Source: Mariannaea sp. PMI_226 (lineage: Eukaryota; Ascomycota; Sordariomycetes; Hypocreales; Nectriaceae). Taken from it: a DNA stretch of 64,000 nt. A program made the translations under genes and the position numbers. Shown here in pieces: positions 33,961 to 45,736 of this stretch; within the stretch, counting starts at the first letter, position 1; every line of letters starts with the position of its first letter. A model generated the notes under the pieces. That model saw only the letters and a program-made list of their open reading frames with translations, ran no database searches and was not told where the DNA came from. Location: assembly GCA_024336345.1 (NCBI GenBank), contig JANFOG010000021.1, positions 1 to 64,000 of the forward strand, written 5' to 3'.

Positions 33961-36490
33961 TCTTCTTGCAAGACTCTGCTCCGCTACGCTGGAAAGTACT
34001 CCTTCGCAATCGAGCGCTTCTTCACTGTTCTTGATGAGGCAATGTGCCACTGTCAAGATGTCCGAGAACCTGGAGTCTATCCATGCCTTGCACAGAGTCA
34101 CAACCGTTTTCCAATCCTCATTGGCCATGATCGTCGACATCGTCGTCGATATCACCGCTTGTTTCAGCACGCATCGCTCAGGTGGAAGCGAAAAGACCAT
34201 CATAACCCAGTTCGAGTCCCGATTCGAAGTAATCATCCTGCGACTCACACAGCTGAAGGCTGAGTTGTACATGTGTACCCTCAATCATTGGATTGACGTC
34301 AATGGCTCGGTTGACCAGCTTCTCATTATCCTCCGTGGCTTCGGCGACTTTGGTCTTGACACTTGCCCCCCTGTATATATCCCCATCCTCATCAAAGTCT
34401 GTCTCTCACCAATCACACAGCGAGCATGCCGAATCTCTGGCCTGGTTCCGTTTTCATTGGCCCTCAATTGAGAAGCACCATCATGACCATGACGTCGTCA
34501 GCGCAGAGCAATGGCTCGAGTTGTATCAAGAATATCTCATCATCCTGGGTGTTTATGAGAAGCACACGGAGCGCCTTCAGCTTGCTGAGGGCTTCCGAGC
34601 GGTCATCCTTGCAGACTTTGGCGCTACTCACGTCTACTACATCCGCGCGAGCATTGAACTCACCAAGGTCCTTGAGATTGACACAGTGCGATATGTCGAA
34701 GCAGTGTCCATTTACGAGGATGTATGTCATTGCGACGTTCATGGCTTCGATCATGATGATGCCATCTTGGCTCTTGTCGAGATTGCAAAGTACCGCCTTT
34801 CTGTTCTCTTCGAGAGTCACACTGATCTCGGACACCGTGCCGAGTCCTTGCTAGTTGGCGCCTTTGTCTCGCTTAAGTGGGAGCTCTCCTACTCCCACGA
34901 AAAGGTCTTGGTTGCACTTACACACATCATCGACTACCACCGCAAACACAAGCGTCGCGAGAGCATCACTATTGCCATCAAAGTCATTGAGGAGTACATT
35001 GTCGGTCTGCTAGTCGAGGAGCGCATTGAGGTTGTTCTCTTCGACATCGCTCGCAGTTTAACCAAGATGTACCGTGAACTGTCTTCTGTTGAGTTTGGAA
35101 TCATGTTTATTCAGACTCTCAAGGAGGAAATTGTCATGGATGCGAAGAGCTCCATGGAGGGTTTCCGTGGCTTCGGTCATGGTGATCACCTGGCTCATCT
35201 GGATCGACGCTGCTTTGTCTCCATCCACGCTTTTGAACAGCTTCTTTGCGGATATGAGCGGGAGAAGATGCTTGATGGCACCATCTGCGACGTCTACACC
35301 GAAACTTATCTCTACGAGACCTGGTCCGTCTCAGCCGGAAGCTCTAGTCGGCCTATTCATATGTGTCTTGCCGCCGGTGCCCGTCTCGTCACCTACCTGG
35401 ATCTCAAGGGACGGCACGTCGAGGTGCGAAGACTCCGCACAGATATGTGGGAGATGTTCAAAGGCTTCTGCTCTTCGTCTTCCGTGTCTTCAGAGTCGCT
35501 CTGACAACTTTTTGATCTGACGCTTACCAACGCCGACAAGAAGGTTGTGCTGTGTCCATCGAAATTCTTGAGCGTCTGGTCGAAGTTGGTCTTGAAGTCT
35601 TCAGAGCGAGGGACTTCAAGGTATCCCTTCAGTTTTGAAGAAGTCACAGGTCTACTTCCAACAGCTCACAAAGACAAAGCATTCTCGAGCCGTGGAACTG
35701 GCTTTCAAAATCTCTGATTCGTTCTCGTGTAGCGCCCAAGCCACCGATCACGACAGCGTCATTATTGAACTTCAACAACTCTCATCCGAGATTCTCGTCG
35801 AAGTCCTCAAGGTTGGTCATCTCGACATTGACTTTGGTACCATTCCGTTTGCTCAACTGAACGTCATAATCCGTCTTCTCGGCGAGCGAAGGAACTTCTC
35901 CATGCTCGAGCGTATCCTTCAATATCTCTGGGACACCCGCATGAGCTGAAACTGGTCTGGCGCTGCCACTGTCGCTACTGGACGGCGACTCTGCGAGGTC
36001 AAGTTTGCTGCAGGCCACCAAGCCGCTGCCCTTACTCTTGTAGATAGTATCTGCTTCAACTTGCGAGACGTCTATGGTCCACTCCACCACCTGACTGTCG
36101 ACTGTGAGACCCTTCGTGCCAGCTTCCATAATACATGCGGCAGCCATAGAGCGGCACGGGACATCTATTTCCATCTTCTTGAGCAGATTAGCAACATGGA
36201 CAACGACGCCATCTCTGATCGCGAAGACCTGGTTGAGTTGGTGATGGACCAGGCGAAGCGGTTGAAGTGGGCTCATCACAACCACAGAAAGCAAGGTTGG
36301 CGGCGAGGACGACAAGGAAGAATCCTTCTACATGTCGATTCTCAAAAATGCGCAGAACTCGGTCAATGGACATCATCGCATTGAGTCGATGGCTTTCAGG
36401 GACGCCATAACCCTGGATGGAGAAAAGGTAGAGACTAAGTGGAAGCATCCTGATAAGTGGAGCCTGCCTGTTCGCGAGGTGCCGTAGATG
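33961..36490 (+). pseudogene. Large helical-repeat-type (TPR-like) hypothetical protein, frameshifted
   Basis: A 403-codon frame (34293-35504) is the main body. From about 34420 it is a regular alternation of amphipathic helices (ELYQEYLIILGVYEKHTERL, IAIKVIEEYIVGLLVEERIE, MLDGTICDVYTETYLYETWS), as in TPR-type solenoids. After 35504 the same protein continues in a second frame (from about 35635, VELAFKISDSF...LLGERRNFSMLERILQYLW). It passes a TGA at 35947, then continues through CETLRASFHNTCGSHRAARD, and finally in another frame to KWKHPDKWSLPVREVP before the TAG near 36487. The N-terminal region before 34420 is scrambled. I recognise it as a long conserved fungal protein type without known function; this copy is dead. 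Confidence 0.65.
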
Positions 36491-37978
36491 GTGATTCCTG
36501 GAATTTCAGTGAATTGGAGTGATGCGAATTTTTTTTTCTTTTTAGTTTAATTTTTATACATGTGTTTTTAGTCGGTCTTTTTAAATCTTTCATTGTCTCT
36601 GGGCTCCCCGTTCGTTCTATCACGGACAGTCAATTTTACTCTTTTCTTCACTTCAGAATGTCACCGCGTGAAGAGTTCATGCTTGGTAGATAATTCATCT
36701 AAATGCTTCGAATGCTCAGTGATTCACATCTACGAACAGGAAGAGCGAGCCACACCCGCAGCACCGGTCGGATACATGTCGCAGTCTCTAATATCAGCTT
36801 AGTCCACGCTACCTGTATTTAAATTCGAACGGAGCTGGCAGGTTAGAGGAGTATCAAAATGTACGATGCAGCACGGTCATGTCGCAATGAATTTAAATGA
36901 ACACAAGGGAACAGCAGTCTCTCGTCCTATGGTGGCGCAGCATTAGGTTTCAGGTTTCAGATCATCGCCTCTTAAAAGTGAAACCACCAAGAGCCAGTGA
37001 TGGCCGTCCCCACCATCTTAGCTGACCCGTAACCGCCTTTCCCAGTGTTAGCTAGCACTGCGGCCCGAAATTGAAGTTGGCGGCCCTTCCCGTCATATGG
37101 TTTCCGAGATAACTATTAGTTAGCCTTGGATGGGGTCGTGTAAGGCTGGCCCTTGCTTGCTTTTCTACCAGCCTTCCTCGCAAACATCGGAGTCAAGTTG
37201 CACTCCCCGAATGAACATTTACAGCAGAAATTCTTCTTCTGAATAATATTGAACTGCCTAAGGACAAGGGAACAGTACGAGACCACGAGGTGCGGCTATG
37301 GAGGGGGCTTAGGCAACTTCCCCTCTGAAAGGGTACCTTGTCGAATGTGGTGGCTCCAGGCACCAAGAGGAGCGTATATGCATATCCTTTGATGCGTTAG
37401 CAAGCCACCTGCAAAAACGGTGGCTTTCAATTGGCTTCATAATGGACAATGGAAAATGCCAAGGCGTGACGATATGGGGTCCAAATCCTCCTCAGCACAG
37501 AACTGGGCAGCTCGAGAGCCCTGCGAGTTCAGCTGTACAAAACTTTGCCTCATTACGAACTAGCTTCCCGTGACAAAAAGCTCCTGACGATGCTACCACA
37601 AATACCAGCCTGATTCCCGCGGCCCCTTAACCTGTGAAATGACGCCATCTTCCTGATTATCGTCATAACCTATCCGTGTCTCGCCGTCGCCTTGGTGCCT
37701 GTCTACAGACTGCATTCTGCCCGTTGACGTATGGGACCGCCTTACAAGCATCCACCATAGTTTATCCAGCGCCCCTTTTTATGGCCAAAGAGGCTATGTC
37801 AGCCAGACACATCCGGTGTCGCCCCTCGCACCTTTTTTTCACCGTTTTTAGCGGGGAACGAAAACCTGTTCCTGGTTATCCTTGACATTTGTGGCGCAGG
37901 CGAGGTTGACCCGGGGATTTTCGATTGAGTCTACTTCATTGAAACCTGCAATTCATCGACACTCCAACTTCATTCAGG
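36491..37978. other. Gene-free interval
   Basis: No gene recognised. It includes the promoter of the membrane protein at 37979. Confidence 0.55.
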
Positions 37979-38996
37979 ATGACTTCAACAACACGACTCA
38001 ATCTAGGCCCGTTGACGACGACATCGTGGTCGCCGCCCGCAGTTTGCAACACGCCTCTTGCAGCGTGCTTGACTTGCAACCTTGGCTGGCTTGGGCAGGT
38101 GTGTAAAGACGGGCAAATAACTGACGATCAAGCATGTTGGCCGCCAACGTCATCTGGTGTCCCTGAGACTAAAGGTGCTTTGGGGGGGTGGGGGATCTAC
38201 TCACCGGGGATTATCTGCCCTTCGGGCTATGTGGAAATAGCTACCGCGACCTACGGAGGGCAATCCAACTTCAATTTTCAGTTCGCGTTGAGAAAGGGCG
38301 AAACAGCGTTAGGATGTTGTCCATCGTAAGTAACGGCAGAGTCAACTCCAATGCCACTGGTCTTTATGGCGAGATGGAACGAAATTGTTGATTTTTTCGT
38401 CATTTAGCGGTGGCTTTTTTGCGTTCCGCAACTCCGCCAATGAACAGACTTGCACGTCTGTAGCAACAACAGGCAGAATCTTACTCGGTACTTGCGAGAC
38501 AAGCGGCCTCTTTTACACAGACTTTGCTATTCCCCAGACTTATTCTAGCTCCGAGATCAACGCTTTTACTGTCTACGCACCTTTCATCCAGGCCGTCCAC
38601 AAAGCTGCTGACGTATCCACCACGACTTCGTCCTCCCCTTCATCGTCTTCCTCCCATTCTTCAACACCGACGACGGCACCGAGCTTTGGTGGCTTATCCA
38701 CAGGTGCGAAGGCGGGCATTGGTATCGGAGCTGCATTGGGGGCAATTTTCTTAGCGACGGGAGCATTTTTGCTATGGCGATCAATACACCAGAAGAGGAA
38801 TCAAACAAACATCAAGCAGCAGCATAAGCTACTAGGACAGGAGGCTAAATTTAGGGAATTAGAGGCCCCGCATGGTCAGTCCGAACTTGGGGATCAATCA
38901 AATTTGTCGCGGGTGGTGGCTGGATCGGCTCTGGGAGTTATAGAGATGAATCCCCAAGAACCGGCAGAATTGGGTTCCCGAGATGATAGATGCTGA
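37979..38996 (+). CDS. Ser/Thr-rich single-pass membrane protein, 311 aa
   Basis: Exons 37979-38325 and 38408-38996 joined over an 82-nt GT-AG intron (GTAAGT...ATTTAG) to give ETALGCCPSGGFFAF. The N-terminal ~200 residues are Cys-rich with the pattern GIYSPGIICPSGYVEI and GCCPSGG...TCTSVATTGRIL, common in fungal cell-surface proteins of the WSC/Mid2-like organisation. A Ser/Thr linker (STTTSSSPSSSSSHSSTPTT) precedes one transmembrane helix (AGIGIGAALGAIFLATGAFLLW) and a charged ~75-residue tail. No clear signal peptide is present at the N-terminus, so the first exon may be missing or topology may rely on the internal helix. A cell-wall sensor-like role is inferred only from layout. Confidence 0.82.
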
Positions 38997-40016
38997 CTTC
39001 CGCGAATGAACCATTACTATTACTCAATTAAGGCATATCGTGCTTCTATTCAGAGTTTCTTAAGGCTGTAAACCCTGATCATCTGCTGGTCATGTTGTCC
39101 TTGGCATCAAAATTGACTTGCGCTTGTTGAAGAACCTACTAACATCATTTCCCAGCTAAACCAGCTCAACAGCCAAGTAATGATGGTCACACCGCCTCTT
39201 CACCGGCCCTGTTATTTGTCGCTAGATCGAACGAGAATATGAGCGTGTCGGGGTGGTCTTCTCTCCAGACCAGAACCCATGTCCCCAGCATAGAGCCCAC
39301 CCGCCCAGGAAACGACATCCCACCTACCCACAATCCTCCATGGCACTCCCAAATTGACCCTTAGCGGCCGCCGAAGCGATTGAACTGCAGACCAACTTAA
39401 ATGACTTAACTAGTAAGTAGAATAAAAAATTCTTTACTTTGGGGTTGCATACGTTAACAGCGGTCGAAACTATCCCGCCTTACTATTATAAAACTACCCA
39501 TTAATATCGCCAACAATTCGTAGTTACACGGAACCAACCGAGGTCTTGAGCACAATCATGTGCCGTCCTTATTATAGTTTCCGTTAGGCCAGCCTTGCGC
39601 GTCGAACCGAAGAGAACTATATTTAACCCTTTTGTGTTGAGTTCTATAACGAAGGTAGTACTTGCATGGGCAGTCACTTATGATGGTAATAATTGCATCT
39701 TTATTACCTCGCTAAAAGTATCATCTCCAATACTCTCCGCCCGCTAATATACAATTATTCCGACCAGTTTATCCCTTGGGAATTAGTCAGATTGTTACAT
39801 CAGTCTATATAGGGGAAGCATCGAATGTGAATTTCTACTACATACAAACTATTAACGTAAAACTCAAACTAATTAAAGCTCCGATATACTAAGACTAGAT
39901 AGGCTAGTGCTACCACCATAAAACTCAAAATGGCAATTTATTCTACGTTAACAGCTTCAACACCAAGGCATCTCATGGACACATAGATACTAGGTATAAC
40001 TACTACCGGCCCAGCC
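38997..40016. other. Interval with an LTR fragment and AT-rich DNA
   Basis: No gene. Contains the 3' end of an LTR at 39718-39799. Confidence 0.6.
39718..39799 (+). mobile_element. LTR 3' fragment, same family as the solo LTR
   Basis: The last ~80 bp match the LTR-strand end of the copy starting at 62369 (ATACTCTCCGC, then CCAGTTTATCCCTTGGGAA, then the terminal GTTACA) and, more weakly, the 3' end of the solo LTR at 18077-18467. Upstream of about 39718 the similarity is lost, so the copy is truncated or heavily diverged. Confidence 0.8.
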
Positions 40017-41989
40017 TCAGTTGGGGGACCCGCAATTGCCAGTGCTGTTGAAAAACTCATGGTAACTGGGCGCATGCGTCGCGTTCCCATACACGTCGCC
40101 GCCGTAGGTGAAATACCCAATGCTCTCCTCTAATGGGATCTGCTTGATCTGCTCGGCGTCTCCGACCACCCACACCGACTGCATGCCTGTTTGTTTGGGA
40201 TCGGTGGTTAGCGACTGGGATTTTCTTCACGAACGTATCCGGAACAAGAGAAGGGGGTTTGAGTAAGGGAGGGAATTCCAAGCAAGACTCACCCATCACC
40301 ATGTGCGCGAGGATGTGGCAGTGCAGCATCCAAACGCCCGGCTGCTCGATCGGGATTCGCCAGGCGCGCCACCCGGCCGCCGCACCAGGCGTTGTGGTGC
40401 TCTCGTAGCTGTAGAGGAAGGTGGTGTCGCGGCGGACGGGGCGGTAGCCCACGGCCTTGATATGTGCCTCGTTAGCCACGGCGTCGTACGTGCCGTTGCC
40501 GCTGCCAATGTCGAAATAGTGCTGCCCGTGGGCATGGAACGGGTGCGCATCAACCCCGCTATCAACAAGAGACCCCGTGTTCTGCAGCACGATCTCGAGC
40601 ACCTCGCCGACTCGGGCCGGGAACGTCAGGGTCGCCGGGTCCCACCCGTTGTTGTGCTGCGCAGTCTCGAAGTTAGGCACAGCCGCATCGCCGTGCTCAT
40701 ATATGTCGATCAGCACAGGCGTCTGCAGCGTCGCCTCGGTCCACGACAGGTTGGCGAGCTGCCACACTGTCTGTTTGGTCACCGGGTCTACTAGCTGCAC
40801 GCAGTTGATGGTGACACGCCGCGTAACCTGTTCAAGCGTGGGTGCGCGGTTCTGCTCCGGGTATAGGGGCGTCAGACTGTATTCCAGCCAGTTATATGTG
40901 GTCGCAGGCAGGGTAAGCACACGTTTACGCGGCGCAGCGGGAACTTGAGCACTCGGAGAGTATCGGAGAACGCCGTAGCCTGTGTAGGTGGTTGGACGCT
41001 CGCGGGTCTCGAATTGGAAGTAGAATGTAGATGGGTGGCCTGCGGCTGCCAGTTCTTCGGCCGTCTTTGCCTGGAACAGCACATCGAACCGTTGGCCGGC
41101 TCCGAGCTGCATGTGGTCCACCGACACAGGGGCATTATACTCGCCGCCGTCCACCTGCACCACGGTGAGGTTGTCGTGGTCCTGGAACCCCAGTGTCACG
41201 AGGGATAGACCAGTGGCACCGATGAAGCGAAAGCGGTACGTCTTACCGGGTTCGACGTCGATGACCGGGAGGCTGCAGGGTCCCGTGCCAGGCTGCGAAG
41301 TGTGACCCAGCCCAATGCCCTGGCCGTTCACAAGTACAGCGTTGGTATCGCCAGGCGAGACGAATGGTACGGCGGTCAAGCCGGCGACCATGACCATATC
41401 AGTCTTGTTGAAGTAGTCGCTGAGCAAGAGGGTCCGCTCCTCGTCATAATGGTACGGGGGAGGACCACAGTCGTCGACGATCAGAGCCCCGAAGGCGCTC
41501 ATAGCCTCCATGCCGACGTGAGAGTGGTAGAAGTAGGTACCCGAATCGCCGGCAACGGTCTCGACCTCGTAGTCGAAGAAGTGGCCCGGCGGGATGGGCC
41601 ACTGGGAGGCTAAGGGGCTGCCATCGGCGAACGGGGCCATGCGCTGCGCAATGCCGTGCCAGTGCTGCTGCGTGGTTAGACTAGCCCGTAAGCCAAGGGT
41701 AGGACGAGAGTGAGCTTGCCATGGTCAAGTTCTGGTCCGCCATGTCATTGTAGACGCGGATCCAGGTAACTCCCGCTGCAGGGAGGTGGATCGCGGGACC
41801 CGGAGACGTGCCATTGACGACGACACTCTGGCGGGTCTCGCAGGCTACTGGAATGGAGGAGTAGGTGACGTGCAGGACCTGGTCCGGGACGAAGCTGCTG
41901 TCATGTACCGTGGTGGCCACCACGCCCATGGCCGCGAGCCAAGGCCCGAGCAGCAGCGCGTGAATCGACAAGCCGCGCATGATCTGCAA
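40017..41989 (-). CDS. Secreted multicopper oxidase (laccase/ascorbate-oxidase type), 603 aa
   Basis: Three exons: 41989-41720, 41664-40293 and 40186-40017. Intron 2 is GT-AG (GTGAGT); intron 1 is GC-AG (GCAAGC...CAG), and only that join gives ADQNLTM-HWHGIAQRM. A hydrophobic signal peptide (LSIHALLLGPWLAAMGVVAT) starts the protein. All four copper-binding blocks are present: HWHG near residue 91, YFYHSHVG, HPFHAHGQHYF, and WMLHCHILAHMVMG with the T1 Cys. The third exon completes the C-terminus (MQSVWVVGDAEQI...). N-glycosylation sequons are frequent (NLT, NKT, NGT). It should oxidise phenols or similar donors outside the cell with O2; the substrate cannot be read from the sequence. Confidence 0.95.
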
Positions 41990-43461
41990 CTGCTACTGCT
42001 ACTGCTACTGGATTAATTAGTTTCTAGTACGTTGGGTCCGCTGGTCAAGGTAGGTTGGGCATAAGGAACCAATCGCATATACAAGAAAGAAGAGACTGCG
42101 GGTATTGATATGCAGGACCATGCTACTCTAATAAGGCAATGACAAGCAGACTATTCACACTTGTCAAAACTCTAGCAGCGAATCGGAATTGCAAAATCCT
42201 TTGAAGTTGAGTTTCAAGGTTAATGGAGCTGTGGAATGCTCCACGTTCCGTAGAATAGCGCCACCTAACTTGCCACAAAGCTACACACGGATGATTGCGT
42301 GACGGAAAGGACTAACTATGCTGCAAAGCTGCCCAGTTCTGTCAGACAGGGCATTGTGACGGGCGTCATTATCTGACTTTGGGAGAGGGACGAAGGCAAA
42401 AATACCCCTACGACAACAGCAGAGCAGAGATCATTCGCGTAACAGCAATACAGACCGTTTGATCAGTGTATCTTCATCTTCATTTGGATGCCTCTTGCGT
42501 GAAGTCCCACCTTTTTAGGGCTGTAGTCCAACAAAAACATGCCCTGGCTCTACCGTAGCAAATGGATACTTGTTTAATACATCTAGCATTACCACAAAAT
42601 AATATCCGCCGTTTTTGCATTCGCCAGGGATGCATGTACAGATAATCTAGCGTTTCGGACCCGAAGTGTGTAGCTCCACTTGGCGTGCTAAAATACCGTC
42701 ATGTGTCCAAATATCCTTTTATCTTCTAGCAACTCTACACCATAACATGCATTTCAGATGTCGGAAAAACCCCAGTTTGGTACTAAAAGAAGCGCTAAAT
42801 GCTCATTTAATTACCGGGTTTCTCCTCAGGTTTACGCGGCCATTCGTACCACGTTAGATGATGGCTCAAGCCGATGTGCTAATTGCGGCCCAGTTTAATA
42901 CCGCGCACTCCTCAAACAATATATAAAATAGCACTTTGCCCAATCTGATATACTTAAACTTTAGTCTGGCGTTAAGGTGAGTGCTGGCACTATCCGCCGG
43001 ATTGTACGGCAGCATTGGCCGCGTAAACGAAAGTCTCTCAAGAGGCTAAGAATTCCGAAAGAAGAAACAAGAACCAGGCTTCAATTTGCGCTTTTTGAGC
43101 TGCCAAAGGTAGCTAAATTGGGTAAAGTAACCAAATTGGAGTTCAGCGATAATGATAGGCTAATATGATTTAGATAATATTTTCGAACGAGGCTTCAATA
43201 TAGCTAACATCAAGCATTCTTAAGTGGGAAAGCCTCACTCCTGCTCCAACTCTCTAAGAAAACTAAAACTTGAGGCCCCGGCAATGTCCAGCAATATAAA
43301 GCTAACACCCTCGGCATTATACGAAAAACATCATTTTCTAGTTACCCTGCTTCTGCACCAGTTACCGCGTGGTAACCTCCCCCTCAAGGACCGTACCGTG
43401 TTCCACATCCCACCCCCCACCCCAACCCCCGACTGCCGCCCTGCATCCATCGCAAAGCAAG
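41990..43461. other. Interval holding a transposase fragment
   Basis: Apart from the Tc1/mariner-like fragment at 42960-43168 and a short ACTGCT repeat at about 41985-42009, nothing is recognised. Confidence 0.5.
42960..43168 (+). mobile_element. Tc1/mariner-like transposase fragment
   Basis: The frame reads VSAGTIRRIVRQHWPRKRK followed by IPKEETRTRLQFAL and ends with EFSDNDRLI. This is the helix-turn-helix plus KRRLEFA-type segment that precedes the first catalytic Asp in Tc1-like transposases. The final part, FSDNDRLI, resembles the (F)SDE motif. No terminal inverted repeats or remaining catalytic domain were found. Confidence 0.6.
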
Positions 43462-45736
43462 ATGCAGCTGAATCGACGCCTCTTGGTTGGGGGTGTCCTT
43501 TCACTCCTAGTTCCCCATGTGGCAGCTCAGACCATTGTTATAAATAGCGAGGAAGTTGGTATGTCTTACGTCTGCCACAGACGATGAACCCTCATGTAGA
43601 GGAACTAGAAAATGGACTAAATACTAACAAAATCTTATTCATACGCACAGATGCTACGCGTAATAATGTGGCTCAGCCCTCCGATTATATCCCCGGCGAC
43701 TACCTTGATGAGGAGAAATACCAGCTAACTAAAGATGTGCTAGCTAACCTCACTAACTTTAAGCTCTCTAACATATCCCTATTGTATTTTGCAGACAGCT
43801 CTTTGAGCAAGCGTGATCTAACCTCTATACCCAATTGCAAAACTTTCCCCGGCGACGCCGCCTGGCCAAGTTCAGTGATCTGGAAGGTTCTGGATTTGGT
43901 CACCGGAGGCGCCTTAATCAAGACAGTCCCCATCGGTGCGGCTTGCTACAAGAACTCCGGCCACTACAATGCGGCCCGATGTTCCGTTGTTCGGAGCCAA
44001 TGGACCAACTCATCCCTCCAGTAAGTAATGCCTACCATTATACCTACTGCTTTTTTGGCGCCTTTCTACTGCATTTCTATTGAGCAACAATGATCTAACA
44101 TGCCTTTAAAGTAGTGCTGACCCTACTTCGGTTATGTGGCCACTTTATGAAGGCCTTACCTGTGAGCCTGATGAGGCCGCCTCTGGTAATTGCACGATTG
44201 GTGGCTACCCTACCTACGTTGTTGACGCCCAAAATGTTGCCCACATTCAGCTTGCTGTCAACTTTGCCCGTGCTCTGAACCTCCGCCTGGTCATCAAGAA
44301 CACTGGTCATGACTTCAATGGCCGTTCCGCTGGTGCCGGTGCCTTATCTATCCGCACCCAGAGCTTCAAGAGTATCAAGTATTATAGCACTTATGAAGCC
44401 TCTAATTACACCGGCCCTGCCTTGAAGGTTGGAGCCGGTGTTATTGGCCAAGAGTTGTACGAGGCTGCTGAACAATATGGCGTGACCGCTGTTGGCGGTG
44501 AGGGCCTTAGTGTGGGATATGCCGGTGGCTACCTTGCTGGAGGAGGTCACTCTCCTATGTCTCCCAAGTATGGTATGGGTGCTGACCAGGTGAGTACCTT
44601 AGGTATTTTGATTTTGCCACCTGAAATAGGAGGTGCTTACTAGCCACTTACTGCTTGTAGATTCTGAGCATCAATGTTGTTACTGCTAACGGCCGCTTTA
44701 TTACTGCCGACGCGACACAGAACACTGATCTCTTCTGGGCTCTTCGCGGTGGCGGTGGTAGTACCTTTGGTATTGCGACCTCTTACACTGTTAAAGTCTA
44801 TCCCAAAATCCACACCTCTGTTATGTCCTGGTCATTTAGCACTAGCAATACTGTTTCCTACGAGGCCTTCTGGCTGGCTGTCGGCGCCTACTGGAAGCTC
44901 ATATCAACCTATAATGCTGCCGGTAACTACGAGTATTGGAACGTCTGGCACACCAGTCCCAACACCCTGACCTTCAGTATGGTGCCTTGGTTCGCCCCTG
45001 GCATGACCCTTGCTCAGCTTAAGACTCTTGTTGCTCCCCTATTCAAGACCTTTGCGGATCTTGGTATTAAAGTTGATATTAATCTTCAAGAGGAGTTTGA
45101 TAGCTTCTACCCTGCCTGGAAGGATGGTTTCCCTCGAGAACTTGTTGGAGGTGCTACCTCTAAGACTGCTGGTCGTCTGTTTCCCAAGTCAGTTATCCTC
45201 TTCTCATACTCTTTTGATATATCTATGGCTAGACTAACCCTAATATCAGGGAGAACTTTGTTGACGATGTCAAGTTCAACGCCACCTTCGACGCCATTAA
45301 GGGTGTCTCTGACAACGGCGGCCAGGTTCTTGGCTTTAGTATCACTGGCGGCCCTGGTCCTTACCCTGATAATGCTGTCAACCCTGCCTGGCGTGGGGCT
45401 GCCATGTGGGCCATCGCTGTTATCAACTGGGAGGAGGGTAGCTCCTGGGATATCATCTCCCAGCGGAGCCAGCTTCTGACTCATGAGTGGATGCAGCCCT
45501 GGAGAGATGCTGCCCCAAATAGCGGTGCCTACGCCTCCGAGGCTGATGTGACTGAGCCTAACTTCAAGCAGTCCTTCTATGGCACCGCTAACTACGACCG
45601 CCTTCTTTCCATAAAGGACCAGATTGACCCCACCGGTCTCTTCTATGCTCTTCAGGGCGTTGGAAGTGACCGATGGTACGTTACCAGCCAGGTCCAGGGT
45701 GTTCCCACTCAGAACGGCCGTCTCTGCCGTGTCTAA
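43462..45736 (+). CDS. Secreted FAD-linked oxidase (BBE/6-hydroxynicotine-oxidase type), 652 aa
   Basis: Five exons: 43462-43558, 43651-44020, 44112-44589, 44661-45187 and 45250-45736; all GT-AG, 1959 nt in frame. A signal peptide ([17 protein letters not shown]) is followed by a short N-terminal domain. The FAD_binding_4 domain contains [20 protein letters not shown], then [19 protein letters not shown] with the His normally linked to the flavin, then [11 protein letters not shown] and [19 protein letters not shown]. The BBE motif closes the protein: [20 protein letters not shown] followed by [11 protein letters not shown]. Family members oxidise alcohols, sugars or alkaloid-like compounds with H2O2 release, and several serve secondary-metabolite pathways. 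A multicopper oxidase gene lies 1.5 kb upstream in the opposite orientation, but no core biosynthetic gene is intact nearby. Confidence 0.94.

Noticed and set aside
41985..42009. ACTGCT microsatellite as part of the multicopper oxidase coding region
   Set aside because: It lies upstream of the signal-peptide Met in untranslated sequence.
31096..45736. A functional NRPS biosynthetic gene cluster including both oxidases
   Set aside because: The only core enzyme is broken beyond repair and lacks a carrier domain; the neighbours show no shared regulation or orientation.
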